NCBI GenBank assembly: GCA_036936605.1
Contig: JAUPFV010000004.1
Location: forward strand, 181,926,807 to 181,990,806
DNA: 64,000 nt
DNA from: Limnanthes douglasii subsp. nivea
Taxonomy: Eukaryota; Streptophyta; Magnoliopsida; Brassicales; Limnanthaceae
Direction of reading: 5' to 3'
The notes beneath the pieces were generated by a model. The model was given only the letters and a program-made list of their open reading frames with translations. It searched no databases and was not told the DNA's origin. Below are positions 21,736 to 33,267 of the stretch, in pieces (position 1 is the first letter of the stretch; each line of letters opens with the position of its first letter). The translations under genes and the position numbers were made by a program.

Positions 21736-24668
21736 CTATTGGTTACTTTGTATAACCCTGATTTTATTTTCAACTATATAGGATGTAAAAATTGATAAAC
21801 AATATAGTCATCCATTATGAATTTTATTAAACCACGATATGTGGAGAATGATAATATACGAGGATGAGGCATCTACTACGATGAATATACAAATTTCTTA
21901 TGTTTTCATTTCCCAAGATCGCTTCCACATAGAATTCTACATATAAGAAACTATCAATCTTGTAAAATATACGAGTGTCCTTTTTAACTTACAAAGTTTA
22001 TGGTCATTTTTCATTTGGTATTAATTTTATTTGAACATAACGTTTATTGAGCTACAAATATTGATTAATATTCTTCAGACTTGTACACCCATAATTGTTA
22101 CATTAATAAGCATAGTATCCTCATGAGTTTTGAATACCTTCGAAGACTAATATATGTCATTTTGGAAATATTTGGTAGCTTTTGAAAATAAATCTACTCC
22201 AATAAAAGTGCAAAACATCCAGACATGAATCTCCTCCAGCAAAAGTCAAAATTACTCTGGTCAATATAATCGCACATATCATCTAAAATCAATAATTTTT
22301 ATTTTTACTTCGTTATTACTATAAAAAGTTCTATCATTAATGCTTCAACAATTTTTTCGTGTCTCATATCCATTATTTTTTATTCGTATCAGTCTTACAT
22401 GGTAAACTCTATCAAATTAACATCTTCAATTAGATTTCAAATCTACTCACTTAATTTTCAAAAATCATGCGTATAATGGAGTATATCTTCATGATACTTG
22501 TAATATTTATTTATATTGCTTTATTTCTCGAAATAAGAACGTTGAAGAAGAATTATAAACATTCACAAAATCGATTACATATATCATAAATTTTAACCAT
22601 AATTTCAACTAATTTTATAAAGGATTTATTTTATAATCGTTCATCTTATAATAAGTTTGGCTCTTATAACATTTTCGATCATTACAACCGTGGATGGAGG
22701 AACGATTGACATAAGCTCCAGTTTTTTGGTTTGTTTGAAGAATGTATCAATTGTCTTGTCATTTTTAAGGCACTACATTGGACATATATTTTTTAATCTA
22801 AGTGGGTTGCATACTTGCATTTGGCTATGGTTTGTGTATGTGAATGATTGCCCCACATATGCTATATTTGGTCATACTAATAACTTGTGTACATACACAA
22901 TATTAACAATTATGGAGACATGTGTGTATTTCATGTTCAACATTGCATAGTAACATTACATGGTTTAGTAAGCTTATACATTACACAAGCAAGGTATATT
23001 AACATTGTTAACACATATATTAAATGTAATATTATGATAAATGTCTACACCCAAAATTTAATTCATCGAAAGGAGTGTGTAATATCTAATATTTATATTT
23101 TAGTAAGTTTCCTACCCATGAATCTGTAGTTTGATTTTTTAACTTTCCAAGAGTTCATATTTAATTTGATTATTTTTTCATGTGGTAATAAAACAAATTG
23201 TAGCTTGATTATTTCTCTTAGATTATTTCATGTTATGATATAAGATATTTTGAGAGATTTTGGTGTCTAAAAAAATGATTTAATAAGAATCTTGAGGTTG
23301 AAAATCACTATACAACTGCATTGGAGCAACTGGGAATGACAGTTGTTCACGAAAATAAAAAGGAATCAGTAAATAGATTTGAAGTGATAAGAAGATAATA
23401 GGAATAGGATTTGGTTAAAAAATTGGTTTTTTAATCAGAAATTAATAATTTGGAAAGCTCTCAATAAAGTCATTATCCAAGCAAAAATGGTATTCTTATA
23501 TTGATAGTTACAAGTGGATGAATGGGTAGATGACAATTTTTATACAAAAAACCAGTTATATGGTGCAAACATCAAACCACTATGGAAAGCTTGCTTATTG
23601 CACATCCCTGATAATAAGCCAAATGATTCAGTGACTTCTGTTGGATTTACAAATTAAGAGAAATAAATTTTAGTAAGTCTTGAAGTCCATAAATAATTGC
23701 TTATTGAAAGATAAAATGAGATTGATATTACATAATTAATTGTTTGAAAAAAAAAGTGATATCAATCAACTAATGCAACGCAGAGAAGCGAGAGACAACT
23801 TGGGTACAACTAGTCTTGAGGTCCAAAGTAATTCAAAAGACATATTTGTTTCCTACAATCGATTCAATGATACAAGTGATAGGGTTTGTCAAGAAAATAG
23901 TATTTTTTCGTAAGGTTATAAAGAAATTACAGAATGAAGGAGTATAAAATATTTTTTGGATTAATTTTGGATGATACAACTACCATGAATATGTTAAATC
24001 AATGTATGGATGGTGGATTATATATTCACTATTTTTATGTACATATGAAGAGTATCATGAAAATTTGCTCGTCTTCATCAGAAAAATTTGTTTGTTTTCC
24101 TCAATAAAAATTGCATAAACTAGGATTTTATATTGTTGAGGTGCTTAGTTCTAAGTGAGAGAAAGAGTTTCTACTTCATTATTATTTGAAGTGAAGGGTA
24201 CCTTGATAAATTCATTCATCAAAATCAAACTAAACTGCACCAATATAATGGAATTGATAAGGCATGTTTTTGTATCTCGAGTTTCATTTTATGAAAAGAT
24301 AAAGACTCATATTATAATTAGTGTTGGATTTTACAAAGTTAACAAGTCTTTTCCAGGCTAATGGTTTCTACGATGCATAACAAGTGTTATAAAAAAACTC
24401 AAAACCAAAAAATGTTGTTCCAATCTAAAGATTTCTATATTGCATAAAGTAATTTATAATTATTTTCTAAAATTGATTAGAAATCCAAGAAGTCATTTGC
24501 ATACATTTAAGAAGGGTTCGTCACTTTGCATACATTTAAAAAGGATTCGTTATTTTACATAAACTTAAAAAAATTTAAGGACTTCGAATTTATTTGACAA
24601 ATATTGTATAACATATATTTCCATGGGTTTAATACGAGACTATATGCCACACAAAAAATCATCAACAT
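21736..24668. other. Non-genic stretch with short coding-like fragments
   Basis: No gene was recognised. Two plus-strand open pieces lacking a start look protein-like in composition: about 23,292-23,397 (VENHYTTALEQLGMTVVHEN) and about 23,509-23,655 (DDNFYTKNQLYGANIKPLWK). They may be remnants of a transposon or gene fragment. ORFs at 22,657-22,950, 22,887-23,129 and 24,155-24,361 show no known motif. Confidence 0.35.
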
Positions 24669-24906
24669 TGTTGGGAATATGGGGGTCCGGTCCGCATATT
24701 CCACCTCCGTATATAAGTAAGAACACAACCAATCTCAACACTAGTATGATATTGTCCGCTTTGGCACCCGAAGGCCCTCACGGCTTTGCATTTGGTCCAC
24801 TACCAAAAGGCCTCATACTAGTTGAGGTATGTTCTTACTTATATACCACTGATCATTTCCATGTTTAAACGATGTGGGATGTGGGACTTTGGTCGCCACC
24901 CTAACA
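24669..24906 (-). repeat. 3' LTR of the TRIM
   Basis: 238 bp; about 96% identical by eye to the copy at 25,338-25,575. It contains an internal inverted pair, GTATATAAGTAAGAAC near one end and GTTCTTACTTATATAC near the other, plus ACTAGTATGA/TCATACTAGT just inside it. Confidence 0.9.
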
Positions 24907-25035
24907 AATCCTCCTCTCGAACAAAGTACCACTTAGCCTCCTCTCAATTGACTTTCATCTACTCACTTTAATCAGAGATTGCTCCACCTGAGCAATAGAG
25001 CTTTTTACAGCAAATCTATCTACTCACTCGACCAT

Positions 25036-25215
25036 CCTGCGCATGTTTCTTAGCTCCAATATCCACTCCAATCATGCGCCTGTTCTTTAGCTCCAATATC
25101 CACTCCAATCAAGTACCACCGCTTGATGAGTCATGAACGCTCCAAACTATGCGCATGTTCCTTAGCTCCACTATCCACTCCAATCAAGTACCACCGTTTG
25201 ATGAGTCATGGACGC
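25036..25215. repeat. Short duplications in the TRIM interior
   Basis: CTTAGCTCCAATATCCACTC occurs at about 25,049 and, with T for C at the start, at 25,087, and again with one change at about 25,159. CAAGTACCACCGCTTGATGA and the following ~20 bases recur at about 25,109 and 25,183. The interior has thus grown by two overlapping tandem duplications of about 38 and 72 bp. Confidence 0.75.
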
Positions 25216-25337
25216 TCCGAACTAGGATGTATAGAGTAGATCATTCACCTTGAGCATGACTACTGGTTCATCATGTTCGACCTCCGAGAATATTACCACC
25301 ATCGCGTTCCGTCTGGGCCTGACGCTCTGATACCACG

Positions 25338-25575
25338 TGTTGGGAATATGGGGGTCTGGTCCGCGTATTCCGCCTCCGCATATAAGTAAGAACACAACCG
25401 ATCTCAACACTAGTATGATATTGTCCGCTTTGGCACCCGAAGGCCCTCACGGCTTTGCATTTGGTCCACTACCAAAAGGCCTCATACTAGTTGAGGTATG
25501 TTCTTACTTATATACCACTGATCTTTCCCATGTTTAACCGAGGTGGGATGTGGGACTTTGGTCGCCACCCTAACA
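25338..25575 (-). repeat. 5' LTR of the TRIM
   Basis: 238 bp, two bases from the primer-binding site complement at 25,324-25,335. Same internal inverted pair as the partner LTR. The minus-strand text TATATAAG may serve as its TATA box. Confidence 0.9.
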
Positions 25576-25829
25576 AATATAAATGAGATCGTGCAATAAG
25601 CCCTCGAAAATGAAAATTATCAAGTAATTGTTTCAATAATTTTGTATCTTGAAAAACGGAGTCTACAATACGAGATAGAAATATAAACCTTATTCATCTC
25701 CAGCAAATTTTAGTCCTTGAATAGATATTTAGAATTTATTTTAAAGACTGAGAGGCATAAAACGCGCTATATGATATACACAATTATTGATATAAAAATG
25801 TTACAAGTCGAGCGAGAAAAAGGCTGAAA

Positions 25830-26090
25830 GCCAAGTAATGAACATAACTATAAGACAAGTCATTGATCTTTTAAAATCAAGTGGTCATGCAAGGGAAAAT
25901 AAACACTCAGATTATATGTCAAGTAGCTAACATGTCTATAGATCAAGCATTAATATTTTAAGATGAAGCATTCATACAAGTGGCCATAAACGCCCAAACT
26001 ATACGTCAAGTAGCAAACATGGTTAGAAGTTAAGTCATTGATTATTTAAGATCGAATGACCATGCAAAAGGCCATAAACATTGGGGGTAT
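25830..26090. repeat. Minisatellite of about 90-bp units, three copies
   Basis: Three degenerate head-to-tail copies. Each contains CAAGTAGC.AACATG, then AAGTCATTGAT..TTTAAGATC, then CATGCAA..GGCCATAAAC and ACTATACGTC-like blocks (starting near 25,850, 25,920 and 26,005). No coding potential. Confidence 0.6.
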
Positions 26091-27108
26091 AAACTCCCTT
26101 ATTATAAGGAAACATATAAGACAAATAAAGCAACACAATTAAACAAACTATATAAAAAAATAAGGAATTTATAAGATAAATAAAGCAGCACGTTTTGACG
26201 AGTTACATAAGAAATAATAAAAAAGTTATAAAAAAATAAAACATTGACGAGCTAAATGACTTTGGTAATGAATAACATACATAAAAAATCAGAAAGATGA
26301 GATAATTCTGGTATATCATCTTCTTTACAATTACTCTCCTAAGAGGTATTATTCTATAAGATGATTCAGGATAACAATGAATAATATGGCATATTTTAAT
26401 GACTATGATAAGTTAAATAAGTAAATTGACGAAGTAAAAATGATGACTTATATGAATTAAAAAAATTGAACTAAGAATCTTAAGAAAAAAAACAACTTCG
26501 ATGATTTAAAGATGGCAACCTAAAATTAAAAAAGTTAAAGATTATAAGTTAAGGATGATGAGTTAGATAAAATGTTCTTGAAATATAATTTAACTTAACA
26601 AGTTTTAAAAGATGGCATAAAAATATAAGGCATCTGGATGAACTAGGAAAACGACCCATATGATATTCAATTTTACAACCTTGAGGATATTTGACTTGAC
26701 GATCTAGATGATATTTAATTTTACGAATCATATCATAATTAAATCAACATCTCGAAATCTAATTTTAAAAAATCAAAATTATATTAACACAAGTTGAATT
26801 ACTTGAACATATACAACCCACACGAGTTATGAGGTAAGTGAATAAGCTAAAATAAATATATTTTTCATTTATAATATTAATATTTTATATAATATTTTAA
26901 CAAAAAATAGAAAATATCATAATCAAAATAGTTAGACAAAAGACGATGTGAAACATAGCTGAACGTGAAGTATGTGGAAGAAAAAATTTAAAGACTGCAT
27001 TATCCATCTAAATTTAAAACTTTGAATCTTTAAAGTTCATTTAATATTTCAACTCAAAGACTAGGGGAAGCCTTAATAAACATGTAATATGTAATCGTGA
27101 GATAGAGG

Positions 27109-27109
<1 letters not shown>

Positions 27110-27151
<42 letters not shown>
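27110..27151. repeat. (TA)n microsatellite
   Basis: About 20 TA dinucleotides without interruption, ending in ATAATAATATT. Confidence 0.95.
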
Positions 27152-27154
<3 letters not shown>

Positions 27155-27187
27155 ATATTTACTCTTTATATTTGTAACACTTGAGAC

Positions 27188-27228
<41 letters not shown>
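27188..27228. repeat. (TTA)n microsatellite
   Basis: About 13 TTA/ATT trinucleotides without interruption, 37 bp from the TA microsatellite. Confidence 0.95.
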
Positions 27229-27229
<1 letters not shown>

Positions 27230-27994
27230 TAAAAGTTAAATAGTCCAATAAAACTAATGAAAATTAATAGCAAGAAAAAATTTTGAAATTTTAAAAATAA
27301 ACTTCGTATATTTTGATTACATGTACATAAGAAGTAACTAGTAACTTTTGCGTAGTGATAAATATTGGAAAAACTAAATGGCAAATTCTATATACATATT
27401 CAAATTTATTATATACATTTATTTATTATATACAACCTTGAATTATTTCAAATATATATATATATAGTAATTTAATTTTTTATTTATTAGTTTAAAAGGA
27501 TGTATTTCGAATCTCTACAAGTTATATCACTGTTAAATCGAAATTAGAGTTTTTTTATAAAATTTAAAGTATTAAATAAATAAGTAAATAAGTTTTTACA
27601 AGTACATACTTGAGGCATACCACGAAGAGATATGCATAAAGCCTAAACTAAAGGTATCACAATCTGGAAAGAAGAATTCAGAGAAGTCTACTAGTAGAAC
27701 CCAAGTATGATGAGCTTGAAACTAATATAAAATTAGTCAATAACCTAGCATACATCAGTGAGTAGGAAGCAAACAATCCATTTAATTTAAGAGACAACTT
27801 TCTAAAAAGCTAAAAACCACCAGGGAAATTAGATCAATCCAAAAATGAACAAAACAACTCCAAAAATAATGATAAGTTGGGTACCAAGAGTGTATCAAAA
27901 CACTTCCAATCAGCTACAGTCCAAAAAGAAAACTATATAATACAAACAAACCTAAGTTATAGATATATAAGAAATGAAGGATCAAGCATGCAAT

Positions 27995-28772
27995 ATATCA
28001 TTGTTGTCAAGAAATCTGAATCGGATGTCAGTAATTATACGATATGATATCATAGAGGTATAATAGCCAAATATTCTTGAGTTTCTTTCATGTCAAACAT
28101 GGTAGAGGATAGCCTTGAAGCAAGTGCGTCATAGATAGTGATATCGCGAAAAAGGCCAATTAGCAGCCTTCATGGACCAACTAGACAATCTTGGTTAGTA
28201 AGGTAGAATTCAATCTTAATGTTCTCCGTCTCCCATATTCTTCGAGTGAAAACACAATCATAAAGGGTGTGATTCAAAGATTCAGCATCGAAAAAACAAA
28301 AAACACAACTAGGAGAGACATTCAAACCTCATCTTATTAGCTTGTCTTGGGTCATCAACTTTAATGAATGGAAAGCCATATAATAAAAGTATGACTGAGA
28401 TATTGTGATTATTCCAAACCAAATCCACCCATCCATCAATGGACGACACTAAACGCAATACTATGTATAAGGAGTAATTGGATGAGATTGTTAATCTTCA
28501 TTAGATTATTGTAATTCCTTGCATTATCCAACCTGATTCTAGTAGGCCAACACCTAAGCATTTATAATAATGATGGCGGCCTTAAGATTGACATCTAGAC
28601 ATGAATCTAAAATGATACTCATATCACAGTGATTAAGAATAAAAGTTGATAGAATCCAAATGTCAAACCATAATGAGGTTGATCTTTCATTACCAATTGT
28701 CATTTTATACATCTTGCAAGCAATAAGCTTACGACGGATAATATTCCTTCAGACCCATGAGGGGGGGGGGGG
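27995..28772 (-). pseudogene. LINE 3' fragment: post-RT region and RT zinc-binding domain
   Basis: The minus strand shows the segment after the LINE reverse transcriptase: KMYKMTIGNERSTSLWFDIW (about 28,715-28,650), then FIIWLSIH (about 28,385). Next is the zf-RVT finger CVFCFFDAESLNHTLYDC (about 28,300-28,245; C-x2-C...H-x4-C), then TRRIWE. Several stop codons interrupt it. The fragment starts at the poly-G tract at 28,761-28,772 and lacks the RT and endonuclease. Confidence 0.7.
28761..28772. repeat. G12 homopolymer
   Basis: Twelve G in a row followed by AGAGGGAGGGGAG. It marks the 5' break of the minus-strand LINE fragment. Confidence 0.95.
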
Positions 28773-29199
28773 AGAGGGAGGGGAGTTATCAAGTTTTAAA
28801 ATCCATAAGTTTTTATTTTAGAATTTTTATATTTTAATTCATTCGCACCAAATTGAATCAACACTACTACCAATTATTAACAACATTTGTTTGAGGGGAG
28901 CGGTCTAGTTTTTTTTCTTGGTTTTATGTTTTTTTTCTCTTGGAGAAACGGTTTTTGGCTCTTAAACATTTTTTGTTTTAAATTTATATTCTATAGTGAT
29001 ATTGTTTTCAAGTTTTTTTAATTACACTAAGAAAATTTAATTTATTAATGTTTGAATCATTTGTATATTTTTACCTATTAATTAATATTTCGTTCAAAAT
29101 ATTAAATAAATTTCCCAAAAAAACATTAATAAAAAAACTAATTATCTATTATTTAACTTATTAAATTGATAATTAAACAATTCACTTTTATAAAACACT
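28773..29199. other. Spacer between divergent LINE relics
   Basis: AT-rich sequence with T-runs; no coding or element signature seen. Confidence 0.4.
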
Positions 29200-29222
29200 A
29201 ATTTTCTTTTAACAGCGGTAGA

Positions 29223-29705
29223 ATGTGGATAGCTTGGAACCTTAATTTTTTCAAGTTTAATATTATTAAATCTATCTTGGAAACCCTAGATTGTAACATA
29301 GTTTATATAGCTTCCAACATCAAACTCTCCTTCTCCGTCATATCCGGCTTTAATGATGCAACTGATCGTCTCTTCCTTTGGAACGACCTTATTTCTCTCT
29401 TTAACTCCTGCACCAATACCACGTGGGTAGTCTTAGGAGATTCAACGTCATCCATAAAATTGATGACAAAACTGGTAACTCGGATCTCTAGATTTCTTCT
29501 ATTAATAACTTTAATAATTGTTGTTACTCTATTAAGCTTAATGACTTCATACGCACATGTTTTTAATTCTCTTAGTCCAACAAAGAAGCCACAAACCCTA
29601 TCTTATTTAGAATTGATAAAGTCTTTATCAACAATATCTATGATAACTACTTTTCTAATTCTTTTACTCACTATGATTACCAGCGAATTTCTGATCGTAC
29701 TTTGA
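29223..29705 (+). pseudogene. LINE endonuclease, C-terminal part
   Basis: The open frame MWIAWNLNFFKFNI leads into VISGFNDATDRLFLWNDLIS and WVVLGDST. This corresponds to the AP-endonuclease domain of plant LINE ORF2 ('xxWNP...TxVYAxNxxxxRxxLWxxL...PWxxxGDFN'). The conserved GDFN reads GDST here, which removes the catalytic DFN context. Confidence 0.6.
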
Positions 29706-32375
29706 TCACCCTCTTCCTCAACTATCCTAGCTACATTTCCAAAACAAAATGTTCCACTTCTTTAATATATGGAAATCCCACCAGAATTACAAGTCCATCA
29801 TCGCCTCAAGTTGGAACCTCCCAATTTAGGGTTGTGATATGTATATCATCCTGACCAAACTCATCCAGCTTCAACCCATCCTCTCATTTGTTAACAAAAA
29901 CGAATTTAGTAATATTAGTGAAGAAACATCTTATGTCCAAAATCTTTTTTACCAATCCCAAGAAGACCTAACAAGTGACCCCCTAATTCAAATACCTTAT
30001 TGAAGTCGAAATTAAAGTTTCTAAAGATTTTGATATCTTTATTCGAGCGGAGGAATTTTTCCTTAAGCATGAATCTTGTGAATCCCGACTTAATATTAGG
30101 GATCGTAAATCTAATGATTTTCATAATAGTATCAAATATCGGATTACCGGTAACAAGATCAAATCTATCAACAACCATTTTGGTAACCAATGTAATTATC
30201 CTAAAAGGGTTTCTAGTATCTTTGTTAATCAAATTACTAACATTCTCGAGAAAAAATTTCTTTAAGTTATCTCGGCTTAGCCAAATTAACAACCTTATTA
30301 CCTCCAAGCTTAACCCTTCAGATAAATCTTAGATGATATGTCCGATCACCGAATACGAGATCAAAATGGCACTTTTTAAAATTGACAGCAATAAAGCTCC
30401 TAACCTTGACGACTTTAACTTCATATTTTTTTAAGTCATCATGGCCAATCACAAGAAAATACCTCTGTAAATCCATCCATCAATTCTTCCTTACCAACAA
30501 TTTAGACTCTTTTTTGGAACAAAACCCAAATCACCTTATCCACAAAACATATTCCTACCACCTCCTCGAATTTTAGACCAATTGTTGGTTACAGTGTGAT
30601 CTACAAAGTTATTTCCAAAATTCTTGCCAATATGATTAAGGAATCCTTTCACTCCCTCATCGACCAATCTGAATCCGTTTTTATATCGACCGTAATATTT
30701 CTGATAGTATTGTTATATACCAAATTACTTTTTTATCCATAATACCAACATGAGATGGCCTAAGACGACACTTAAAATTGATCTTCTGAACGCTTTTGAC
30801 AATGTTTGTTAGCATCTCCTCTTTGACGTCTTATTAGTCATGGACTTCTCATCCCAAATGATATATTGGATCATTCAATGTATATCAACCCCCTCTTATT
30901 ATATAAACATCAATACCAATACCTTTGTATCATTCTAAAATAGGAAAGGCTTCTGAATGTGACCCATTTTCTCCATTTGCTTTTGCATTTATCATGTAAG
31001 TTCTTTTTACCATTCTTAAAGATAAAATCTTTGACCCATCTTTCAGCTTCCACTAGAAATGTCACTAGCTCAAAATTATAAACCCTTACTTTACAGATGA
31101 TTTAATGATTTTCAACAAAGCCGACCTTAACTCTATTGATTTGAACAATAATGGCCTAAATGATTTTGCCTCCCTTTCGGGCCTTAGTATCAACCGTATG
31201 AAGATTCAAATATTTATCTCTAGGGTTAATTTCTTCTACTAGTCGTATTATCACCTCTATCTTAGGTTTTGAACTAGTTTTCATTTATGTTAGATACTTA
31301 GGAGTCCCCTTAATTACCTTTAGGCTCTCCTACCATGATTTTAAACTTTTTATTAATAAGCCACCTCCCATATTAATATTTGGACCTCCAATTAATTAAA
31401 ACTATACTCTTAGTTGAATAAGTCTATTGAACCTCATGTTTATCCTCCTTGTCATATTCCTTAACAAGCTCTCTCAGTTTCTATGTTGCTTCATATGTTA
31501 TGGCTCAAGGATAAAAATCTAAACTCTAGAAGTAGCTTGGGATAAAATTAAATTTCCTTCACAGAAGGACATCTTTGGCATTTTAGACATTAAATTCTAG
31601 AATCGGAAGGTCACCTTCAAACATCTTTGGTCTATTTTGAGTGAAAACTCTACTTCATTTTGGTGTGAATGGATCTACTCCAAGAAAATCAGTAGCAAGA
31701 ACCCATCAAATCTCCTATTGGGATCCTCTCCTAATTGGGACTATAAGAAAATCCTTAACCTAAGACATATTACCGCCAAACTGTACAAATATAAAATTGG
31801 TAACAATACATCCACCTCAGTTTGGTATGATCTTTGGATCTTTTTTAATTCTCTAGTGGACCGATATGGAACTATTATTATTGTTTGTGCTAGAATACAC
31901 AACAATATTAAGGTTGTAGATATCATCTCAAATGACACTTGAAATTCGTTCATTTAGATTTGCTCTTGTAGTAGATCCTACCATCTTCATCTTCACAAAA
32001 TGGTAATTCTGTCAGTCTCCTCCCCATTGCTCAAACAATGAGGATGTTAAAATTTGGCTTCCAAACTAAATGAATAAGATCTTTACTATAAAAAAAACAC
32101 CTATCGTGATATACATAACTTGCTCCCTTAGTCACATGGCCTAATCCTGTTTGGGATAAATTTAAAATTCTCATACATTCATTTATTACATAGTTAGTCA
32201 TTAAAAGTAAACTCTCTATTATGGACAAGCTTCACTTTTGAAATTTTAACACAAACATAACTGCACTATGCAACAACTCTGAGGAATTTATTAACCATTT
32301 TGTATTAGAATGTCTCCCTTCTTGACTTATCTAGGAGGTAGGAGGTAATAAGTATGAAACTTCGTTCTCCTCTCA

Positions 32376-32386
32376 CCCCCCCCCCC
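32376..32386. repeat. C11 homopolymer
   Basis: Eleven C in a row at the tail of the plus-strand LINE relic, after CTCCTCTCA. Confidence 0.95.
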
Positions 32387-32430
32387 AATCTGGATTAGCC
32401 TTCTTTAAAGCACCACCAGTATCTCAACCC

Positions 32431-33267
32431 CTTTCATCTTCTAGTCAATGTCATCTTTGACGGTTTGGATTTTGTGTCATGGTCTATCACATTTGGACCA
32501 CAAATTTTACAAAACAAAATCACATAAACTCAATATTTCACCTCGACGATTGCAGGTGAATTCATCACTGACTTCGTGTATTTCAGGGTACCAAAATATA
32601 TTTCTAATTCAATTACTCTTATTATGGTTTTTCCTATTTGTTGACATGTTCTTTTGTATGGCTTATTTGGATCCCTCCGACGTATTCTGGATGATGTTTG
32701 GTGGCTCTCCTCAGATCCTTGATTGATTATCTTCTTATCTATCCATGAACATATTGTATTTTTTTTATTTGTGTATTTCGAAACCATGTTATCATGAGTA
32801 TATCACCTAATCTTAGGTACAAAAAATATTATCTATGGATATTATGCTTTATTATTAAAAAAAAAATTATGATCCCTGTTTTATTTTAAATAGTTATTTA
32901 TGAAATCATAAAAATATTTAATCTATTATAATCATGACGAGAATAATGAACGTTTCATATAATAAATATAAAAAAGTTTTCTTTTCTTTTTTACATATTA
33001 TATTAAAAGAATTTATACATATGAAAAGAAAAATTGGATAACATTTTCAAACTTTTATTTTATAAACATAGTATTCGTTTTTTATCTTTTTAAATATATA
33101 AACCATCATTTGGACTTAGAAGTGTGAGTTTATTTTTGTATGATGAATGTTTTACAAAATATAAATTGATTTAATAAATTAGCCATTTTATTTTATTTTT
33201 TAAAAATGACTCAAATTTGATTTTCATTTCGTTTAATTTTTACCAATCACTTTTACAATAAAGGAAA
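32431..33267. other. Non-genic AT-rich spacer
   Basis: The ORF at 32,448-32,726 has no recognised motif and is probably LINE 3' residue. The rest is AT-rich without features. Confidence 0.4.

Larger units (their letters stand above)
24669..25575 (-). mobile_element. Structurally complete TRIM element, 907 bp
   Basis: All structural parts of a small LTR retrotransposon are visible in minus orientation. The 5' LTR is 25,575-25,338 (238 bp). The primer-binding site is TGGTATCAGAGC (complement at 25,324-25,335), exactly matching the initiator-Met tRNA 3' end type. A 431-bp interior without ORFs follows, then a purine tract (GAGAGGAGGATT, complement at 24,907-24,918) and the 3' LTR 24,906-24,669 (238 bp). 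LTRs start TGTTAGGG and end CCCAACA, and differ at roughly ten positions. Flanking pentamers AACAT and AATAT are a near-perfect target duplication. It encodes nothing and must rely on other elements for mobility. Confidence 0.9.
26091..27994. other. AT-rich non-genic stretch
   Basis: No gene seen. It contains (TA)n at 27,110-27,151 and (TTA)n at 27,188-27,228, annotated separately. The region 27,600-27,994 is probably the 3' untranslated part of the LINE fragment that starts above it, but no poly(A) end could be fixed. Confidence 0.45.
29200..32430 (+). mobile_element. LINE (L1-like) ORF2 relic
   Basis: In the plus orientation an endonuclease end (29,223-29,750), a reverse transcriptase (about 30,330-31,400) and a zf-RVT end (about 32,250-32,335) appear in the usual order for plant L1 LINEs. 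RT peptides include KAFDN-like and FTDDLMIFN; the latter corresponds to the YADD catalytic motif (FTDD, near 31,090-31,110). The zinc finger region reads ALCNNSEEFINHFVLEC. Frequent stops and frameshifts show long inactivity. ORF1 and clear ends are not seen. Confidence 0.7.

Noticed and set aside
22657..22950. Membrane-protein-like ORF, or hAT transposon N-terminus on the other strand (TIDTFFKQ-like)
   Set aside because: The hydrophobic character follows from T-rich DNA. The hAT-like peptide is too short to support a call.
24623..25537. Two nearly identical plus-strand ORFs (24,623-24,868 and 25,337-25,537) as a duplicated gene
   Set aside because: They lie across the two TRIM LTRs; identity reflects the LTR repeat. 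No known protein motif.
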